A DNA stretch of 64,000 nt from Nannocystis exedens (GCF_002343915.1 NZ_NETK01000001.1:10378001-10442000); one strand, 5' to 3'; positions 17,504 through 27,250 are shown, counted from the first letter of the stretch. A program made the numbers and translations. Notes: generated by a model from the sequence alone, not told the origin.

Positions 17504-17950
17504 ATGGGCATGTCAGCAGGCGGCTCCAAAAAGGGAGCCCAGAGCGATATCAACGTCACCCCCCTCGTCGACGTCTGCCTCGTGCTGCTCATCATCTTCA
17601 TGGTGATGCTGCCGAAGAACGTGCCCGAGCTCTCGGTCAAGGTGCCGCCCGAGAGCAAGACGCGGCAGAAGCCGCAGGCCGAGACCGAGAACCTCGTCCT
17701 CGGGTTGACGAAGGACGGGGCGATCACGCTCAACCGCACGCCGGTCGACAAGTCGAGCCTCAAGGACACGCTGGAGAACCAGCTCAAGTTCCGCGACAAG
17801 AAGGTCGTCTTCGTCAACTTCGACGACGACGCCGTCTACGGGCTCGCGGTCGAGGTGCTCGACATCGCCAAGCACTCGGGCGCCGACGTGCTGGGCATCA
17901 TGAAGAACAAGGACAAGCCGACTCCGGACACCCTGCGGCAGAAAACCTAA
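17504..17950 (+). CDS. ExbD/TolR-family protein, copy 2
   Basis: A 148-residue second ExbD with Asp23 in the membrane helix and a different periplasmic domain (ENLVLGLTKDGAITLN, KKVVFVNFDDDAVYGLAVEVLDIAK). Channels of this class hold two ExbD subunits, so a hetero-dimer with copy 1 is possible, as suggested for paired ExbD genes elsewhere. Two in-frame starts, ATG 17504 and ATG 17510, are equally plausible. It is separated from copy 1 by a 270-bp gap with no clear gene and followed closely by the thrombospondin-repeat gene. Confidence 0.9.
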   Translation: MGMSAGGSKKGAQSDINVTPLVDVCLVLLIIFMVMLPKNVPELSVKVPPESKTRQKPQAETENLVLGLTKDGAITLNRTPVDKSSLKDTLENQLKFRDKKVVFVNFDDDAVYGLAVEVLDIAKHSGADVLGIMKNKDKPTPDTLRQKT

Positions 17951-17976
17951 CCGACTCGATGAGCAGGACCGACGCC

Positions 17977-20900
17977 ATGCGTAACAACCTCCTCCGAAGC
18001 AATCCCCGCTTGTCGCGCCCGATTCACCGCGGCGACGCCGGCTCCGGCGCGTGGGCCCTCGCCGCGCTCGCCCTGTTCGGCGCCTCGACCGCGCTGGGCG
18101 GCTGCGTGTCCGACCCGGACTGCGGCGTGTGTGACCCCGAGAACCTGATCCTCGAGACCGTCGCGGGCGTGAACTATGCCGGCAAGGTCGTGAAGCTGCT
18201 CGGCCCCGAGTGCGAGGGTCCCGAGTGTCCCGCCGAGATCACGAAGGGCAACTACTTCGTCGAGAAGGTCATCCCCTGTCTGGAGACCGAGGAGGCGATG
18301 GAGGCCCCGCGCGGCGCTCAGGAGTGGTGCAAGGTCTCGCCGCTGATCGTCACCGACGGCCTGCAGTTCATCTTCAACAACCTGCTGGATCCGCAGTCGG
18401 TCGAGCTCGTCCGCAAGTCGCCGGTCAACCCGCAGCTGTTCGAGGTCTACGACTGGAAGACGCGCATCGTCCACCTCGAGGGTCCGATCACCCGCTATAA
18501 CGGCGACTATCGCCCGGGTTCGCAGACCCAGCCCGACCAGATCACGCGCCTCGTCAACTTGTCGTGCATCGACAACCTGAACGAGCAGGGCAAGCAGTTC
18601 GACCACAACAGCGTCGCCGACAACACCTGCGACGGCCTGTTCGTCGACCCGGAGACGAAGAAGACCATCCCGCTGAAGATGCGGACGGGCGAAGAGGTCA
18701 AGACCTACACCGGCGAGACCGACGCCCGCCGCGCCTCGCAGTCGTGCACGACCCCGCAGGACGGCGTCGACACCTGCTGCGACGCGTGTGACTACGAGCT
18801 GGCGGTCAACGTCGCCAAGTACGGCTTGACCAAGAAGGTCAGCGAGGAGCAGGAGGCGAGCCGCGATCTGTTCGCCAGCCCCAACGCCGGCAGCGCGATC
18901 AAGTGCGACCTGATGGGCGACAAGTTCGCCCAGTGTCGCGACTTCATCCCGTACGTGAACCGCAGCGAAGAGGTGCGCAAGTACTCGTACATGTGGGGTG
19001 AAGAGAAGGGCACGTTCCGCGTGCCGCTGCACGACAAGCTGCGCGAGACGCATCCCGACCTGCGCCCCGCTGGCGTCGAGCAGGCCAACGTCCCGTGCGA
19101 GACCGACGAGGACTGCGCGGCCAAGCCCTATCCGAACCTGCCGGGCATGAACTGCGTCGGCACCAAGGGCGGCGTCGCGTGCAGCGGCAACGACCCCGAG
19201 TGCCAGGACAAGGTCTGCCGCGCCGAGTGGTTCGTCGAGTGCCGGGCCGAGTCGACCACCACCGGCGCCGACGGCTACTGCGTCGACAAGCGCTGGAACG
19301 GCACCGGCGTCGCCGCCTGCTTCGAGACCCAGAAGCCGTACCCGATCTGCCTCGACGAGAGCTGCAGCGCGACGCAGTCGGAGTCGGCCGCCAACGCCAA
19401 GGGCCGCCGCTTCGCCTTCGCCGACGCCGACCTCAGCAACACCATCTCGGCGCTCGAGGGCTGCCGCGCCGAGCTCAGCGGTGGCGAGCTCCCCGAAGTG
19501 TGCGACCCGTACTTCCAGTCCGGCGTGGAGCCGACGCCGCGCTACGACCGCAAGGAGACGCTGCCGAGCATCGCCCGCAACTGCGTGTGCGAGGACAAGC
19601 CGGCGGCCGGTTGCGCCGACCTGGTCGACTCGCTGTGCCGCGACGAGGAAGGCAAGATCCGCAAGGACAAGGAGGGCCAGTACGCGCTCAAGTTCGTGTC
19701 GAAGAACGGCGGCGTGATCTACGACCCGGCGATCAAGGGCGTGCTGTTCCTGCCGGCCGACCTCGGCGCGGTGCCGCGGAGCTTCGCCGAGACCTGCTCG
19801 GCGGGCCGCTCGAAGGGGGCGGGCGCGCTCAACATCAAGGACGGCTGGCGCGGCAACGACAACGGGTTCTTCGAGAACTACGAGAACTTCGACCGCGCGA
19901 TGTGCTCGAGCTCGACCTACAAGATCGTCTTCAACGACGAGACCTCGAAGGACGACGACGGGAACATTCTCCAGTACATCCGCGACAAGGTCGGCAACAC
20001 GCTGCGCGGCAAGGCGACCTACGTCATCCACACGCCCGACTTCCACGTGATCCCGGGCAGCGGCTTCCCGACCAACAACCTGCGCATCGGCGCGTGCGAC
20101 GACTTCGAGCTGCGCTTCTCGAACAAGTACGACATGAGCCCGTCGAACCTGGAGAAGCTCCAGATCGTCGAACTCGGCGGCACCGACGAGGAGCCGGTCG
20201 AGGGCAAGGTCATCGCCGGCGGCCCCGGTTGTGCCAAGACCGCCGAGGACCTCGAGGCCGGTAACGGCAGCGTCCCGTGCCTGTCGGTCAACGTCCGCGA
20301 CCAGGAGATCGGGTCGGTCCGCGTCGAGATCGACGCCAAGGAGTTCGGCGCCATCCTGCAGCCGAACACCGGCGACAACCCGGTCCGCTACCGCTTCAAG
20401 GTCCCGGGCCTGATGCTCGCCGAGGGCGAGGACGTGTACGAGGCGATGAAGAACCGCCCCGCCGACTACGCGGCCGCGTTCTGGGACGCGTGCGGCATGC
20501 CGCTCGTGCTCAGCATGCCGAAGGTCGACGCCGAGGGGAACGTGACCAAGAGCGGCAAGGCCAGCAAGCCCGACTTCTGGTACGACTTCGAGATCGACTC
20601 GCCGAAGTGCAAGGAGGACGAAGACCTCGACGGCTTCCCGTTCTCCTGCGACAACGCGCCCGAGGTCTTCAACCCGAACCAGGACAACGTCGACGGCGAC
20701 GAGGCCGGCGACGACGTCGACCTGTGCCCGACGGTGCCGACCATGAACACGCAGGCCGACACCGACAAGGACGGCATCGGCAACGAGTGCGACTTCTGCA
20801 CCCGCCCGGTCGACACGTACAACAAAAACGCGGGGATGGTGTCGGAGAAGATGAAGATCCGCAACATCCCGGATCAGTCGGACTTCGACCGCGACGGCAT

Positions 20901-22089
20901 CGGCGACGTCTGCGACAACTGCATCACCGTGCCCAACTGCGGCGACTTCGGCGACGGGCCCAGCTTGACCCCGGCGAAGATCGGCGACCCGGTCCCGTTC
21001 CAGAACGACAGCCAGTGCCAGGTCGACAACGATGGTCTCGCTTTCATCGGTGACGCATGCGCCGAGGCCGGCCTGACCGCGATGGGCGGGCAGGGCGCTG
21101 CGGGCCCGGTCGGCTTCGGGATCGAGGACGACTTCGACCAGGACGGCGTCCCCAACGGCGACGACAAGTGCCCGCGTCAGCGCGTCAAGGCCTGCACCGT
21201 CGACGCCGACTGCGGCGGCGAGGACGTGACCTGCAACGCCGGGTTCTGCAGCAACCACTCGGACTTCGACGGCGACGACGTCGGCGACATCTGCGACACC
21301 TGCCCGTACGACCAGAACCCGCAGCAGGTCCAGATGGGCATGTCGGAGGAGAACGACGCCGACGGCGACTTCGTCGGCTTCAACTGCGAGACCAACAACG
21401 AGTGCTACGAGACCCCCGACGCGCGCCCGATCGCGTTCTACGACAAGGTCGCGCCCTCGGGCATGTGCTGCACCACGGTGTTTAAGGCCGACACGCTCGA
21501 CGCCCCGCGCCTCATGCCCGACGGCATGCCGCTGGAGCGCGACGAGGTCGAGCGCCTGATGATGGAGTACCAGGCCGCGCGCGAGGCGTGGTCGATGGCG
21601 ATGGACGGCTCCGAGCCGCCCAAGCCCCCGCTGTTCGTCCCGCTCAAGGCCGACTGCGGCGGCGAGGGCCCCGACAAGTGCCGTCAGCTCCCGCCGAAGG
21701 TCCTCAGCACCCGGGGCGTCGTCAACCTGCCGGAAGGCTGCGCCGAGGCCGGTCAGCCGCTCACGCTCGACAGCCCGGGCATCAACCGCGACGCCAACGA
21801 GCTTTACAAGTTCATGTGCACGCTGCCGCAGCGCGACCAGGACTTCGACGGGATCGGCGACTCGTGCGACCTGTGCCCGTTCGCCTTCGACCCGGACAAC
21901 ACCCTGTACAAGGACGTCAACAACAAGGTGTGGCCGAACTTCGGCCAGTACTGCAGCGGCGTGTGGGCCGTCGACGTGGCGCCCCGCCTGCTCTCGCAGT
22001 GCGGTGACCAGTCCGAGGACGTCGGCATGACCGGCACCGACACGATGATGTCGACCGGCGGCGAGACGACGACGACCACCGGCGGCTGA
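17977..22089 (+). CDS. Large thrombospondin type 3 repeat lipoprotein
   Basis: About 1370 residues. A lipobox (ALGGC) follows a long N-region, then a Cys-rich globular part with many paired Cys (CVSDPDCGVCD) and, in the last 500 residues, calcium-binding thrombospondin type 3 repeats: DTDKDGIGNECD, DFDRDGIGDVCD, DFDGDDVGDICD, DFDGIGDSCD. It ends in a Thr/Gly tail. I prefer ATG 17977, which has AGCAGGA 8 nt upstream, over ATG 17959, which has no ribosome site. It should sit on the outer membrane and bind Ca2+. Its position directly behind tonB/exbBD suggests it is the exported client or partner of that machine; that is inference. A strong terminator ends the operon. Confidence 0.85.
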   Translation: MRNNLLRSNPRLSRPIHRGDAGSGAWALAALALFGASTALGGCVSDPDCGVCDPENLILETVAGVNYAGKVVKLLGPECEGPECPAEITKGNYFVEKVIPCLETEEAMEAPRGAQEWCKVSPLIVTDGLQFIFNNLLDPQSVELVRKSPVNPQLFEVYDWKTRIVHLEGPITRYNGDYRPGSQTQPDQITRLVNLSCIDNLNEQGKQFDHNSVADNTCDGLFVDPETKKTIPLKMRTGEEVKTYTGETDARRASQSCTTPQDGVDTCCDACDYELAVNVAKYGLTKKVSEEQEASRDLFASPNAGSAIKCDLMGDKFAQCRDFIPYVNRSEEVRKYSYMWGEEKGTFRVPLHDKLRETHPDLRPAGVEQANVPCETDEDCAAKPYPNLPGMNCVGTKGGVACSGNDPECQDKVCRAEWFVECRAESTTTGADGYCVDKRWNGTGVAACFETQKPYPICLDESCSATQSESAANAKGRRFAFADADLSNTISALEGCRAELSGGELPEVCDPYFQSGVEPTPRYDRKETLPSIARNCVCEDKPAAGCADLVDSLCRDEEGKIRKDKEGQYALKFVSKNGGVIYDPAIKGVLFLPADLGAVPRSFAETCSAGRSKGAGALNIKDGWRGNDNGFFENYENFDRAMCSSSTYKIVFNDETSKDDDGNILQYIRDKVGNTLRGKATYVIHTPDFHVIPGSGFPTNNLRIGACDDFELRFSNKYDMSPSNLEKLQIVELGGTDEEPVEGKVIAGGPGCAKTAEDLEAGNGSVPCLSVNVRDQEIGSVRVEIDAKEFGAILQPNTGDNPVRYRFKVPGLMLAEGEDVYEAMKNRPADYAAAFWDACGMPLVLSMPKVDAEGNVTKSGKASKPDFWYDFEIDSPKCKEDEDLDGFPFSCDNAPEVFNPNQDNVDGDEAGDDVDLCPTVPTMNTQADTDKDGIGNECDFCTRPVDTYNKNAGMVSEKMKIRNIPDQSDFDRDGIGDVCDNCITVPNCGDFGDGPSLTPAKIGDPVPFQNDSQCQVDNDGLAFIGDACAEAGLTAMGGQGAAGPVGFGIEDDFDQDGVPNGDDKCPRQRVKACTVDADCGGEDVTCNAGFCSNHSDFDGDDVGDICDTCPYDQNPQQVQMGMSEENDADGDFVGFNCETNNECYETPDARPIAFYDKVAPSGMCCTTVFKADTLDAPRLMPDGMPLERDEVERLMMEYQAAREAWSMAMDGSEPPKPPLFVPLKADCGGEGPDKCRQLPPKVLSTRGVVNLPEGCAEAGQPLTLDSPGINRDANELYKFMCTLPQRDQDFDGIGDSCDLCPFAFDPDNTLYKDVNNKVWPNFGQYCSGVWAVDVAPRLLSQCGDQSEDVGMTGTDTMMSTGGETTTTTGG

Positions 22090-22111
22090 GCCGAGGCGGT
22101 CGCTGCGACGA

Positions 22112-22146
22112 AGAAGGGGCCGCTCCGCGCGGCCCCTTCTTTTTTT
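22112..22146 (+). terminator. Intrinsic terminator after the Ton/thrombospondin operon
   Basis: A perfect 12-bp stem (AGAAGGGGCCGC pairing with GCGGCCCCTTCT), a 5-nt loop, and an immediate run of seven T. It is the only textbook rho-independent terminator I found, and this convergent junction is one of the few without a 14-bp repeat array. Confidence 0.93.
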
Positions 22147-22220
22147 GCGCTGCATATGGGGCGAGGGGCGCCAGGGCGTGCGACGGAAGCGGCTCCCCGT
22201 CGACGACGCCCGCGAGGGGC

Positions 22221-22961
22221 TCAGATCGACACGGCGGGCTCGAAGCGCCAGACCGCGCGCAGCTCCCCGTCGGCGTTGCGCGCCGCGATCTCGGCCGCGA
22301 CCTGCTCGAGCTCGTCGGCGGCCCGCGGCGCGCCGTCGTAGAACAATCGGCCCTGTCCTTCGGGACCTGGCTCGAACCAGCAGTCGAGGTCGTCGAGGGT
22401 GAGGATGTGTCCGCGACGGAGCCTGAAGGCGATGTTGTCGGCGGTCAGGGCGTCGTCGAATTCCTCGCGCAGCTTGCCGATCCTGCGCGCCTCGTCGCTG
22501 AGCCCGGCGAGGTCGCCCGCGACCACCGCGTGCAGCTCCCCGAGCGCGCGCAGGCCGTCGATCTCGCCCTCGCCGCCCCAGAAGCGGCCGCGGACGTAGA
22601 CGTAGGGCGGGGACATCACGCCGGTGACGCCGGCGATCTGGCGGGCCGCCTGCGGCTGGTCGTGGAGGTTCATGCGCCGGAAGGCGATGCCCTCGGCGGT
22701 GAACAGGGCGGCCACGCGATCGGTGGCCGCGTCGCCCGGGTAGCCGAACACGACGACGACGATCGGATCGGACCTGTCCAATGGTTCATCCTGCGGCGCG
22801 GGCCCGTCGGCGGGCGGCGCGGGGCGGGGCTCGCTGCGGCCCCCGAGCGCCGCGGCGCGCTCCTGCACCTGCTCGATGAGCTTGCGGCTGGTCTCGCGGA
22901 CACCCTCGGGGAGGTGCTTCTCCGCCATCGATTGCGCCTTGCGCAGCAGATCTCGCAACAC
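22221..22961 (-). CDS. Glutaredoxin-fold protein lacking the active-site cysteines
   Basis: A 246-residue protein: N-terminal helix (LRDLLRKAQSMAEKHLPEGVRE), a Pro-rich linker, then a glutaredoxin-like fold (DPIVVVVFGYPGDAATDRVAALFTAEGIAFRRMNL, GVMSPPYVYVRGRFWGGEGEIDGLRALGEL). The usual CxxC is replaced by YPGDAATD, so classical dithiol activity is not expected; the GWF-like WGGEGEIDGL loop is kept. The C-terminal 90 residues are of unknown kind. The start is uncertain: GTG 22961 (used) or ATG 22928; the open frame further upstream overlaps the divergent promoter region. A two-unit 14-bp repeat (22773-22800) falls in the linker. Confidence 0.7.
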   Translation of the reverse strand: MLRDLLRKAQSMAEKHLPEGVRETSRKLIEQVQERAAALGGRSEPRPAPPADGPAPQDEPLDRSDPIVVVVFGYPGDAATDRVAALFTAEGIAFRRMNLHDQPQAARQIAGVTGVMSPPYVYVRGRFWGGEGEIDGLRALGELHAVVAGDLAGLSDEARRIGKLREEFDDALTADNIAFRLRRGHILTLDDLDCWFEPGPEGQGRLFYDGAPRAADELEQVAAEIAARNADGELRAVWRFEPAVSI

Positions 22962-23133
22962 GCGTGGAACAGTAACGCGAACCCCCGAGGGCGACCAGAG
23001 CACCCGGGCCGCGGGCGGCCGCGAGACCGGGCCCGACGCCGCGGCGCGCAGGGGTTTTCGCGCGCGAGCGGGCTCGACCGGTCGAAACCCGCCGTCCCTC
23101 ACGGATCCGTGGTATGGGTCTGCCTCGCGCCCG

Positions 23134-24027
23134 ATGTTGCGGCTCACGCTCCACCTCGTGTTCGCGGCCAACTTCGCCGTGAGTCCCGTTGCCGGATCCA
23201 AGGACAAGCCAGCGTCCAACTGCCGCAACCCGAGCGCCCTCTACGAAGAGGGCCTCAAGGACTACGATCAGAAGTTCACCAAGGCCGCGATCGAGAAGTT
23301 CGAGGCGGCCCACAAGTGCTCGAAGAACCCGCTGATCCTCTACAACATCGGGCTGGCGTACAAGCGGCTCTACGACGCCGAGCAGCAGCCCGACCTGCTG
23401 CACGCGGCCAAGAAGGCGCTGGTCGAGTACGTCGACGCGATCGAGAAGGACCCGGCGCTCGGCGCCGACCCGGAGGAGGTGAAGCCGGTGCTGGCCGAGA
23501 TCGACGCCGAGATCGAGCGGATCCGTCCGCCCGAGGTGGCGCCCGAGCCTGAGCCGCCGCCGCCGGCGCCCGACCCGGTCGACCCCGGGAAGTCGCGGCG
23601 GCTGCTCGGCATCGGGCTGATGAGCGGCGGGGGAGCGCTGACGGTGGTCGGCGTGGCGGTCAGCGCCGCGTTCGCCAGCAAGGGCGCCAGGCTGCACGAC
23701 CAGCTCAACGGTGCGGGCGGGATCTACGACCAGCTCGAGGCGGGCGGCTGCGGCCTCGCGCAGCCCGAGGACGCGCCCGGGGCCGACACGATGACCTGCG
23801 ACGCCCTCCGCGGCGAGCGCCAGGACCTCAAGGCCGACGGCGCGCGCGCCAACGGGGTCGCGTTCGGGATGATGGCCGTGGGCGTCGTCGGCCTCGGCCT
23901 CATCATCGGCGGCGCGGTGGCGTTCGCCCAGGGCAAGCGGGCCACCGCCGAGTGGGAGTCGAGCCAGCGCGCGCGCGTGCGCGTGCTGCCGACCATGGGC
24001 GGGCTCGTGCTGCAGGGTCGATTCTAG
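23134..24027 (+). CDS. Exported TPR protein with two C-terminal membrane helices
   Basis: A 297-residue protein. The signal peptide is followed by TPR-like helices (NPSALYEEGLKDYDQKFTKAAIEKFEAAHKCSKNPLILYNIGLAYKRLYD), an acidic/Pro linker (PEVAPEPEPPPPAPDP), and two hydrophobic segments around residues 152-173 and 245-267. This layout of TPR, Pro linker and a helix pair recurs in many myxobacterial envelope proteins of unknown function. It is divergent from the glutaredoxin-like gene and convergent with the GAF kinase, with a 14-bp repeat array at its 3' end. No function is assigned. Confidence 0.7.
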   Translation: MLRLTLHLVFAANFAVSPVAGSKDKPASNCRNPSALYEEGLKDYDQKFTKAAIEKFEAAHKCSKNPLILYNIGLAYKRLYDAEQQPDLLHAAKKALVEYVDAIEKDPALGADPEEVKPVLAEIDAEIERIRPPEVAPEPEPPPPAPDPVDPGKSRRLLGIGLMSGGGALTVVGVAVSAAFASKGARLHDQLNGAGGIYDQLEAGGCGLAQPEDAPGADTMTCDALRGERQDLKADGARANGVAFGMMAVGVVGLGLIIGGAVAFAQGKRATAEWESSQRARVRVLPTMGGLVLQGRF

Positions 24028-24075
24028 GGCGGCCGGCGGCCAGGACGGGCGGGTTCGGGCGGGGGCGCCGGAGGA

Positions 24076-24145
24076 CATGTCTTTCACGGCATGCCGCAAA
24101 GAGCATGTCATTCAGGACATGTCACGCGGGCCAGGCGGTGGCTCG
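24076..24145. repeat. 14-bp repeat array (5 units), convergent junction
   Basis: Units at 24076, 24090, 24104, 24118 (all CATG) and 24132 (CAGG), exactly 14 bp apart. The array fills the gap between the TPR gene and the GAF kinase and supplies the kinase's last codons and stop (GAC-ATG-TCC-TGA). Confidence 0.85.
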
Positions 24146-25380
24146 CCGCGGGGGAGCAGCAGGGTGAAGCGGGAGCCGCGGCCGAGCTCGCTGTCGACGA
24201 GGATGTCGCCGCCGAGCAGGCGGGCGAAGCGGCGGCTGATGGCGAGGCCGAGGCCGGTGCCGCCGTAGTTGTGGCGGGCGTCGTGGACCTGCGAGAACTC
24301 GCGGAACAGCAGCGACAGCTTGTCGGCGGCGATGCCGATGCCGGTGTCGGCGACCCGGAAGGCGATGAATTCGCGGTCGCCCTCGCGGACCACCCGCACC
24401 GCCAGCTCGACCTCGCCGGCGGCGGTGAACTTGAGCGCGTTGCTCAGCAAGTTGAGCAAGATCTGGCGCAGCTTGGTGGGGTCGGTGACGATGTCCCCGA
24501 GGCCAGGTTCGAGCGCCAGCCGCCAGCGCAGCGGCTTGCCCCGCAGCTGCGGGCGCACGGCGGCCTCCATCTCCTCGGCCAGCGGCGCGACCGCGACCGG
24601 CTCGCGGCGCAGCTGCGGGACGCCGGCCTCGAGGCGCGCGAGGTCGAGGATGTCCTCGAGGACGGCGACGAGGTGGCGGCCCGAGCGGTCGACGGTCTGG
24701 ATGTCGGGCAAGAGCTGGCCGAGACCGGCGGCGGTGGCCTCCTCGCGCAGCAGCTCGGCGCAGCCGAGGATCGCGTTCAGCGGGGTGCGCAGCTCGTGGC
24801 CCATGTTGGCGAGGAACACGTCCTTGGCGCGGGCCGAGGTGACGGCCTCGGCGCGCGCGCGGGCGAGGTCGGCCCGCTGCTCGGCGAGCTCGCGCTCGCG
24901 GCGATCGAGCTCGAGCCGCGCGGCGGCCTGACGCGCCAGCGCCAGCAAGCCGCGCCGCTGCTCCTCGCCGAAGCGGCGCGGGACGACGTCGAGGACGCAC
25001 AGGGCGCCGAGCGCCCGGCCGTCTCCCGGCAGCGGGACGGCCGCGAGGGCGCGCAGCTGCGGCCCGGCGACGACCAGTGGGTGCGCGGCGAACCGCGGGT
25101 CGACGGCGAGCTCGCCGAGCTCGAGCGGCTCGCCGCGCTGGATCACGGAGGTACAAAAGGACAGGTAGCGCGAGGCGTCGACGGCGTCGAGGCCGACGCT
25201 GGCCTCGAGCCACGCGGAGCCCTCGTCGGCGAGCGCGAGGAGGACGATCGGGGCGCCGAGCAGCGCGGCAGCCAGGCGCGTGAGATCGGCGAAGGCCTGC
25301 TCGCGCGCCGAGCCGACGGCCGCGCGCTCCGGCGCGACCGCAGGCGTGGCCTCGAGCTCAGACGAAGCGACCCACTCCAC
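24112..25380 (-). CDS. GAF-domain hybrid-free histidine kinase, cytoplasmic
   Basis: A 422-residue soluble kinase: GAF domain about 25-165 (LSFCTSVIQRGEPL, AVPLPGDGRALGALCVLD), a coiled-coil linker, HisKA with His195 in NMGHELRTPLNAI, and HATPase (NLLSNALKFT, DTGIGIA, GGTGLGLAI, LGRGSRF). There is no receiver domain and no membrane helix. GAF domains sense small ligands or light. It starts at GTG 25380 directly behind a promoter-like element, so the mRNA should be leaderless. The C-terminus (PRDMS) is encoded by the 14-bp repeat array. No response regulator is adjacent. Confidence 0.9.
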   Translation of the reverse strand: MEWVASSELEATPAVAPERAAVGSAREQAFADLTRLAAALLGAPIVLLALADEGSAWLEASVGLDAVDASRYLSFCTSVIQRGEPLELGELAVDPRFAAHPLVVAGPQLRALAAVPLPGDGRALGALCVLDVVPRRFGEEQRRGLLALARQAAARLELDRRERELAEQRADLARARAEAVTSARAKDVFLANMGHELRTPLNAILGCAELLREEATAAGLGQLLPDIQTVDRSGRHLVAVLEDILDLARLEAGVPQLRREPVAVAPLAEEMEAAVRPQLRGKPLRWRLALEPGLGDIVTDPTKLRQILLNLLSNALKFTAAGEVELAVRVVREGDREFIAFRVADTGIGIAADKLSLLFREFSQVHDARHNYGGTGLGLAISRRFARLLGGDILVDSELGRGSRFTLLLPRGEPPPGPRDMS

Positions 25381-25386
25381 GCCTCT

Positions 25387-25414
25387 ACGATACTCGCCGC
25401 TTCGGGCCCAGCAA
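25387..25414 (-). promoter_or_regulatory. Candidate leaderless promoter of the GAF kinase
   Basis: On the minus strand TTGCTG, 16 nt, TATCGT, then AGAGGC and the GTG start. The expected transcription start coincides with the start codon. No Shine-Dalgarno sequence. Confidence 0.5.
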
Positions 25415-25499
25415 GCCCGTCTTCATCGCCATCTGCCACGGTCGCCTGTCCGCGGGCAGTTGTTCGAACGAATGGAGCGATCGACGAAGGTCGCCGCTG

Positions 25500-26342
25500 T
25501 CAGAACTTGCCGAGGCGAAGGCCGAGCGTGCCGGTCAAGCCGCTGAGGATCCGGTCGCTCGGGCCGCTCCACGGCTGCGCGACGGCGAAGCGATAGCCGC
25601 CCGAGAGCACCAGCCGCAGCACGCGAGTCAGCGCGAACGACAGCCCCAGCTCGGGTTCGGCGACGAACATCGCGGCCCGGTTGACGCAGCGGTCGAGCCG
25701 CTCGTCGTTGAGGCAGACGCGGCCGCCGCCGATGAGCGCGCCGATTTGGAGCGAAAAGAATCGGACCTGCAGCAACGCGACCGCGAGCGTGACGCCGGCG
25801 TACTGGGTCCGCATGTTGAAGGTGCGATCGTCGGTCCGCTGGGCCGGGAGCGGGGTGGCGAGCGCCGTGCCGGCCGCGCCGAACATGAAGCGCTCGTTGA
25901 CGATGACGGCGAAGTCGGCGCCGAGCATCAGTCCGGGCGAGCGTCCGAAGCCGGTCAGCTTGAAAGTGGGGGCGATGTAGGCGCCGACCTTGGAGTCGCG
26001 GGCGATCAGCGGCTGGCCCTCGGTCCACAGGCGTCCGCGCTTCGGCTCGGCCTTCTTTTCACCTGGCTTCGGGGACATGGTCGCAGGAGCAGGCCCCGTG
26101 GCCGCGGGCACGGACGGGGAGGCGAGGTCGGGCGGCGGCGGCTGCCAGGCCGGGACGCTGGCGGGCTGGGTGAGATCGGGCGGAGTGCCCTGGATCGGCG
26201 GGGTGGCGGGCATCGGCGCCAGCTCGGCGCTGCCGCTGCTGCTGACGTGCGGCGAAGGCGGGGCCTGGACGCCCGCGGCCGCGCTCGCCGAAGCGGACAG
26301 GAGCGCGAGCGCGGCGAGCACGGGAAGGACGCGGGGGGCCAT
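25500..26342 (-). CDS. Outer-membrane protein with Pro-rich N-terminus, function unknown
   Basis: A 280-residue secreted protein: signal peptide ending SASASAAAG, a Pro-rich stretch to about residue 110, then alternating hydrophobic strands (KVGAYIAPTFKLTGFGRSPGLMLGADFAVIV, YAGVTLAVALLQVRFFSLQIGALIGGG, LRLVLSGGYRFAV) ending in LGLRLGKF with a terminal Phe, as outer-membrane beta-barrels do. I start at ATG 26342; the minus strand upstream has TATCCC five nt before it. The linker contains a 14-bp repeat tract at 26062-26103. No family name can be assigned. Confidence 0.65.
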   Translation of the reverse strand: MAPRVLPVLAALALLSASASAAAGVQAPPSPHVSSSGSAELAPMPATPPIQGTPPDLTQPASVPAWQPPPPDLASPSVPAATGPAPATMSPKPGEKKAEPKRGRLWTEGQPLIARDSKVGAYIAPTFKLTGFGRSPGLMLGADFAVIVNERFMFGAAGTALATPLPAQRTDDRTFNMRTQYAGVTLAVALLQVRFFSLQIGALIGGGRVCLNDERLDRCVNRAAMFVAEPELGLSFALTRVLRLVLSGGYRFAVAQPWSGPSDRILSGLTGTLGLRLGKF

Positions 26343-26443
26343 GCGTGGGGATACTGTTACAGGGCCGGCCCCACGAGGCAATCGCCGGACGGCCGGCGCG
26401 GCCCGAGGTTGCCGGCCCGCGTCACCCCGTGCAAGATCCGCCG

Positions 26444-27250
26444 GTGCGCCGCCTCGCCGCTCTCGCTCTGTCCGCCTCGGCCGCGCTGCTCGCGTGTACG
26501 CCCGAGCCGGCGAGCACGGTCGAGATGCGCCAGACCGTGGTCGAAATGGTCGACCAGGGCCGCGCGATGGCGATCGAGAACGCCGTCGTCGCGCTGGTCG
26601 GCAGCATCGACCCCGACGACGGCCTCGCCGACATCACCGACGAGGTCGCGGCCGACGTGGCCGCGCTGACGCCGTGCGCGGTCGTCAGCCGCCCCGGCGC
26701 GGTGGCGCTGCGGGTGTGGTTCGGCAGCAAGGACACGCCGTGCCCCTACGCCGGGATCGGCCTCAGCGGGACGATGCGGGTGGTGTACACGCGGCCGGAC
26801 GGCCAGGGCCTGCTGGCCTCGATCTACTACGAGCCGCTGCGCGGCGACGCGACGCTGCTCGACGGCTTCTCGCAGCTGACGTGGGCCGCCGACGGCAGCC
26901 AGCGGCTGATCACGGAGATCCGGGTCGACACGCCGACCGAGCGCGAGGTCGAGATCCAGGCGGATCGCCTGCTGTCCCGCGTCGACGACGCGCTCAAGGT
27001 CGAGGGCTGGCGCCGCTGGCAGACGCTCATGGGCCGCTGGGAGGCCGACCTCGCCGGGCTCCTGCTCGCGCCGGGCGAGTTCATGCCGTTCGCGGGCCTG
27101 GCCGCCGTCGACACGCCGTTCAACCACACGATCGTGCTCGACTTCACGCACGAGGCCGGCGGCGCCAAGGTGCGCGCCAACGGCGGCCGCCGCGACCGCC
27201 TGTTCGAGGTCACCGACGAGGGCGACGTGATCGACGTCGGCGACGGGTAG
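26444..27250 (+). CDS. Predicted lipoprotein, function unknown
   Basis: A 268-residue protein with a clear lipoprotein signal (RRLAALALSASAALLAC) from GTG 26444; the longer open frame upstream would bury this signal. The mature part has mixed alpha/beta character with acidic patches and no motif I recognise. It is divergent from the outer-membrane protein gene and convergent with sppA; its stop is 7 bp before a 14-bp repeat array. Confidence 0.65.
   Translation: MRRLAALALSASAALLACTPEPASTVEMRQTVVEMVDQGRAMAIENAVVALVGSIDPDDGLADITDEVAADVAALTPCAVVSRPGAVALRVWFGSKDTPCPYAGIGLSGTMRVVYTRPDGQGLLASIYYEPLRGDATLLDGFSQLTWAADGSQRLITEIRVDTPTEREVEIQADRLLSRVDDALKVEGWRRWQTLMGRWEADLAGLLLAPGEFMPFAGLAAVDTPFNHTIVLDFTHEAGGAKVRANGGRRDRLFEVTDEGDVIDVGDG

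Noticed and set aside
17947-22155. A 1402-residue open frame on the minus strand opposite the thrombospondin-repeat gene
   Set aside because: It is the mirror of the real plus-strand gene: high GC gives long antisense frames, the composition is Arg/Val/Asp noise, and the plus-strand product has a signal, Cys pairs and Ca2+ motifs.
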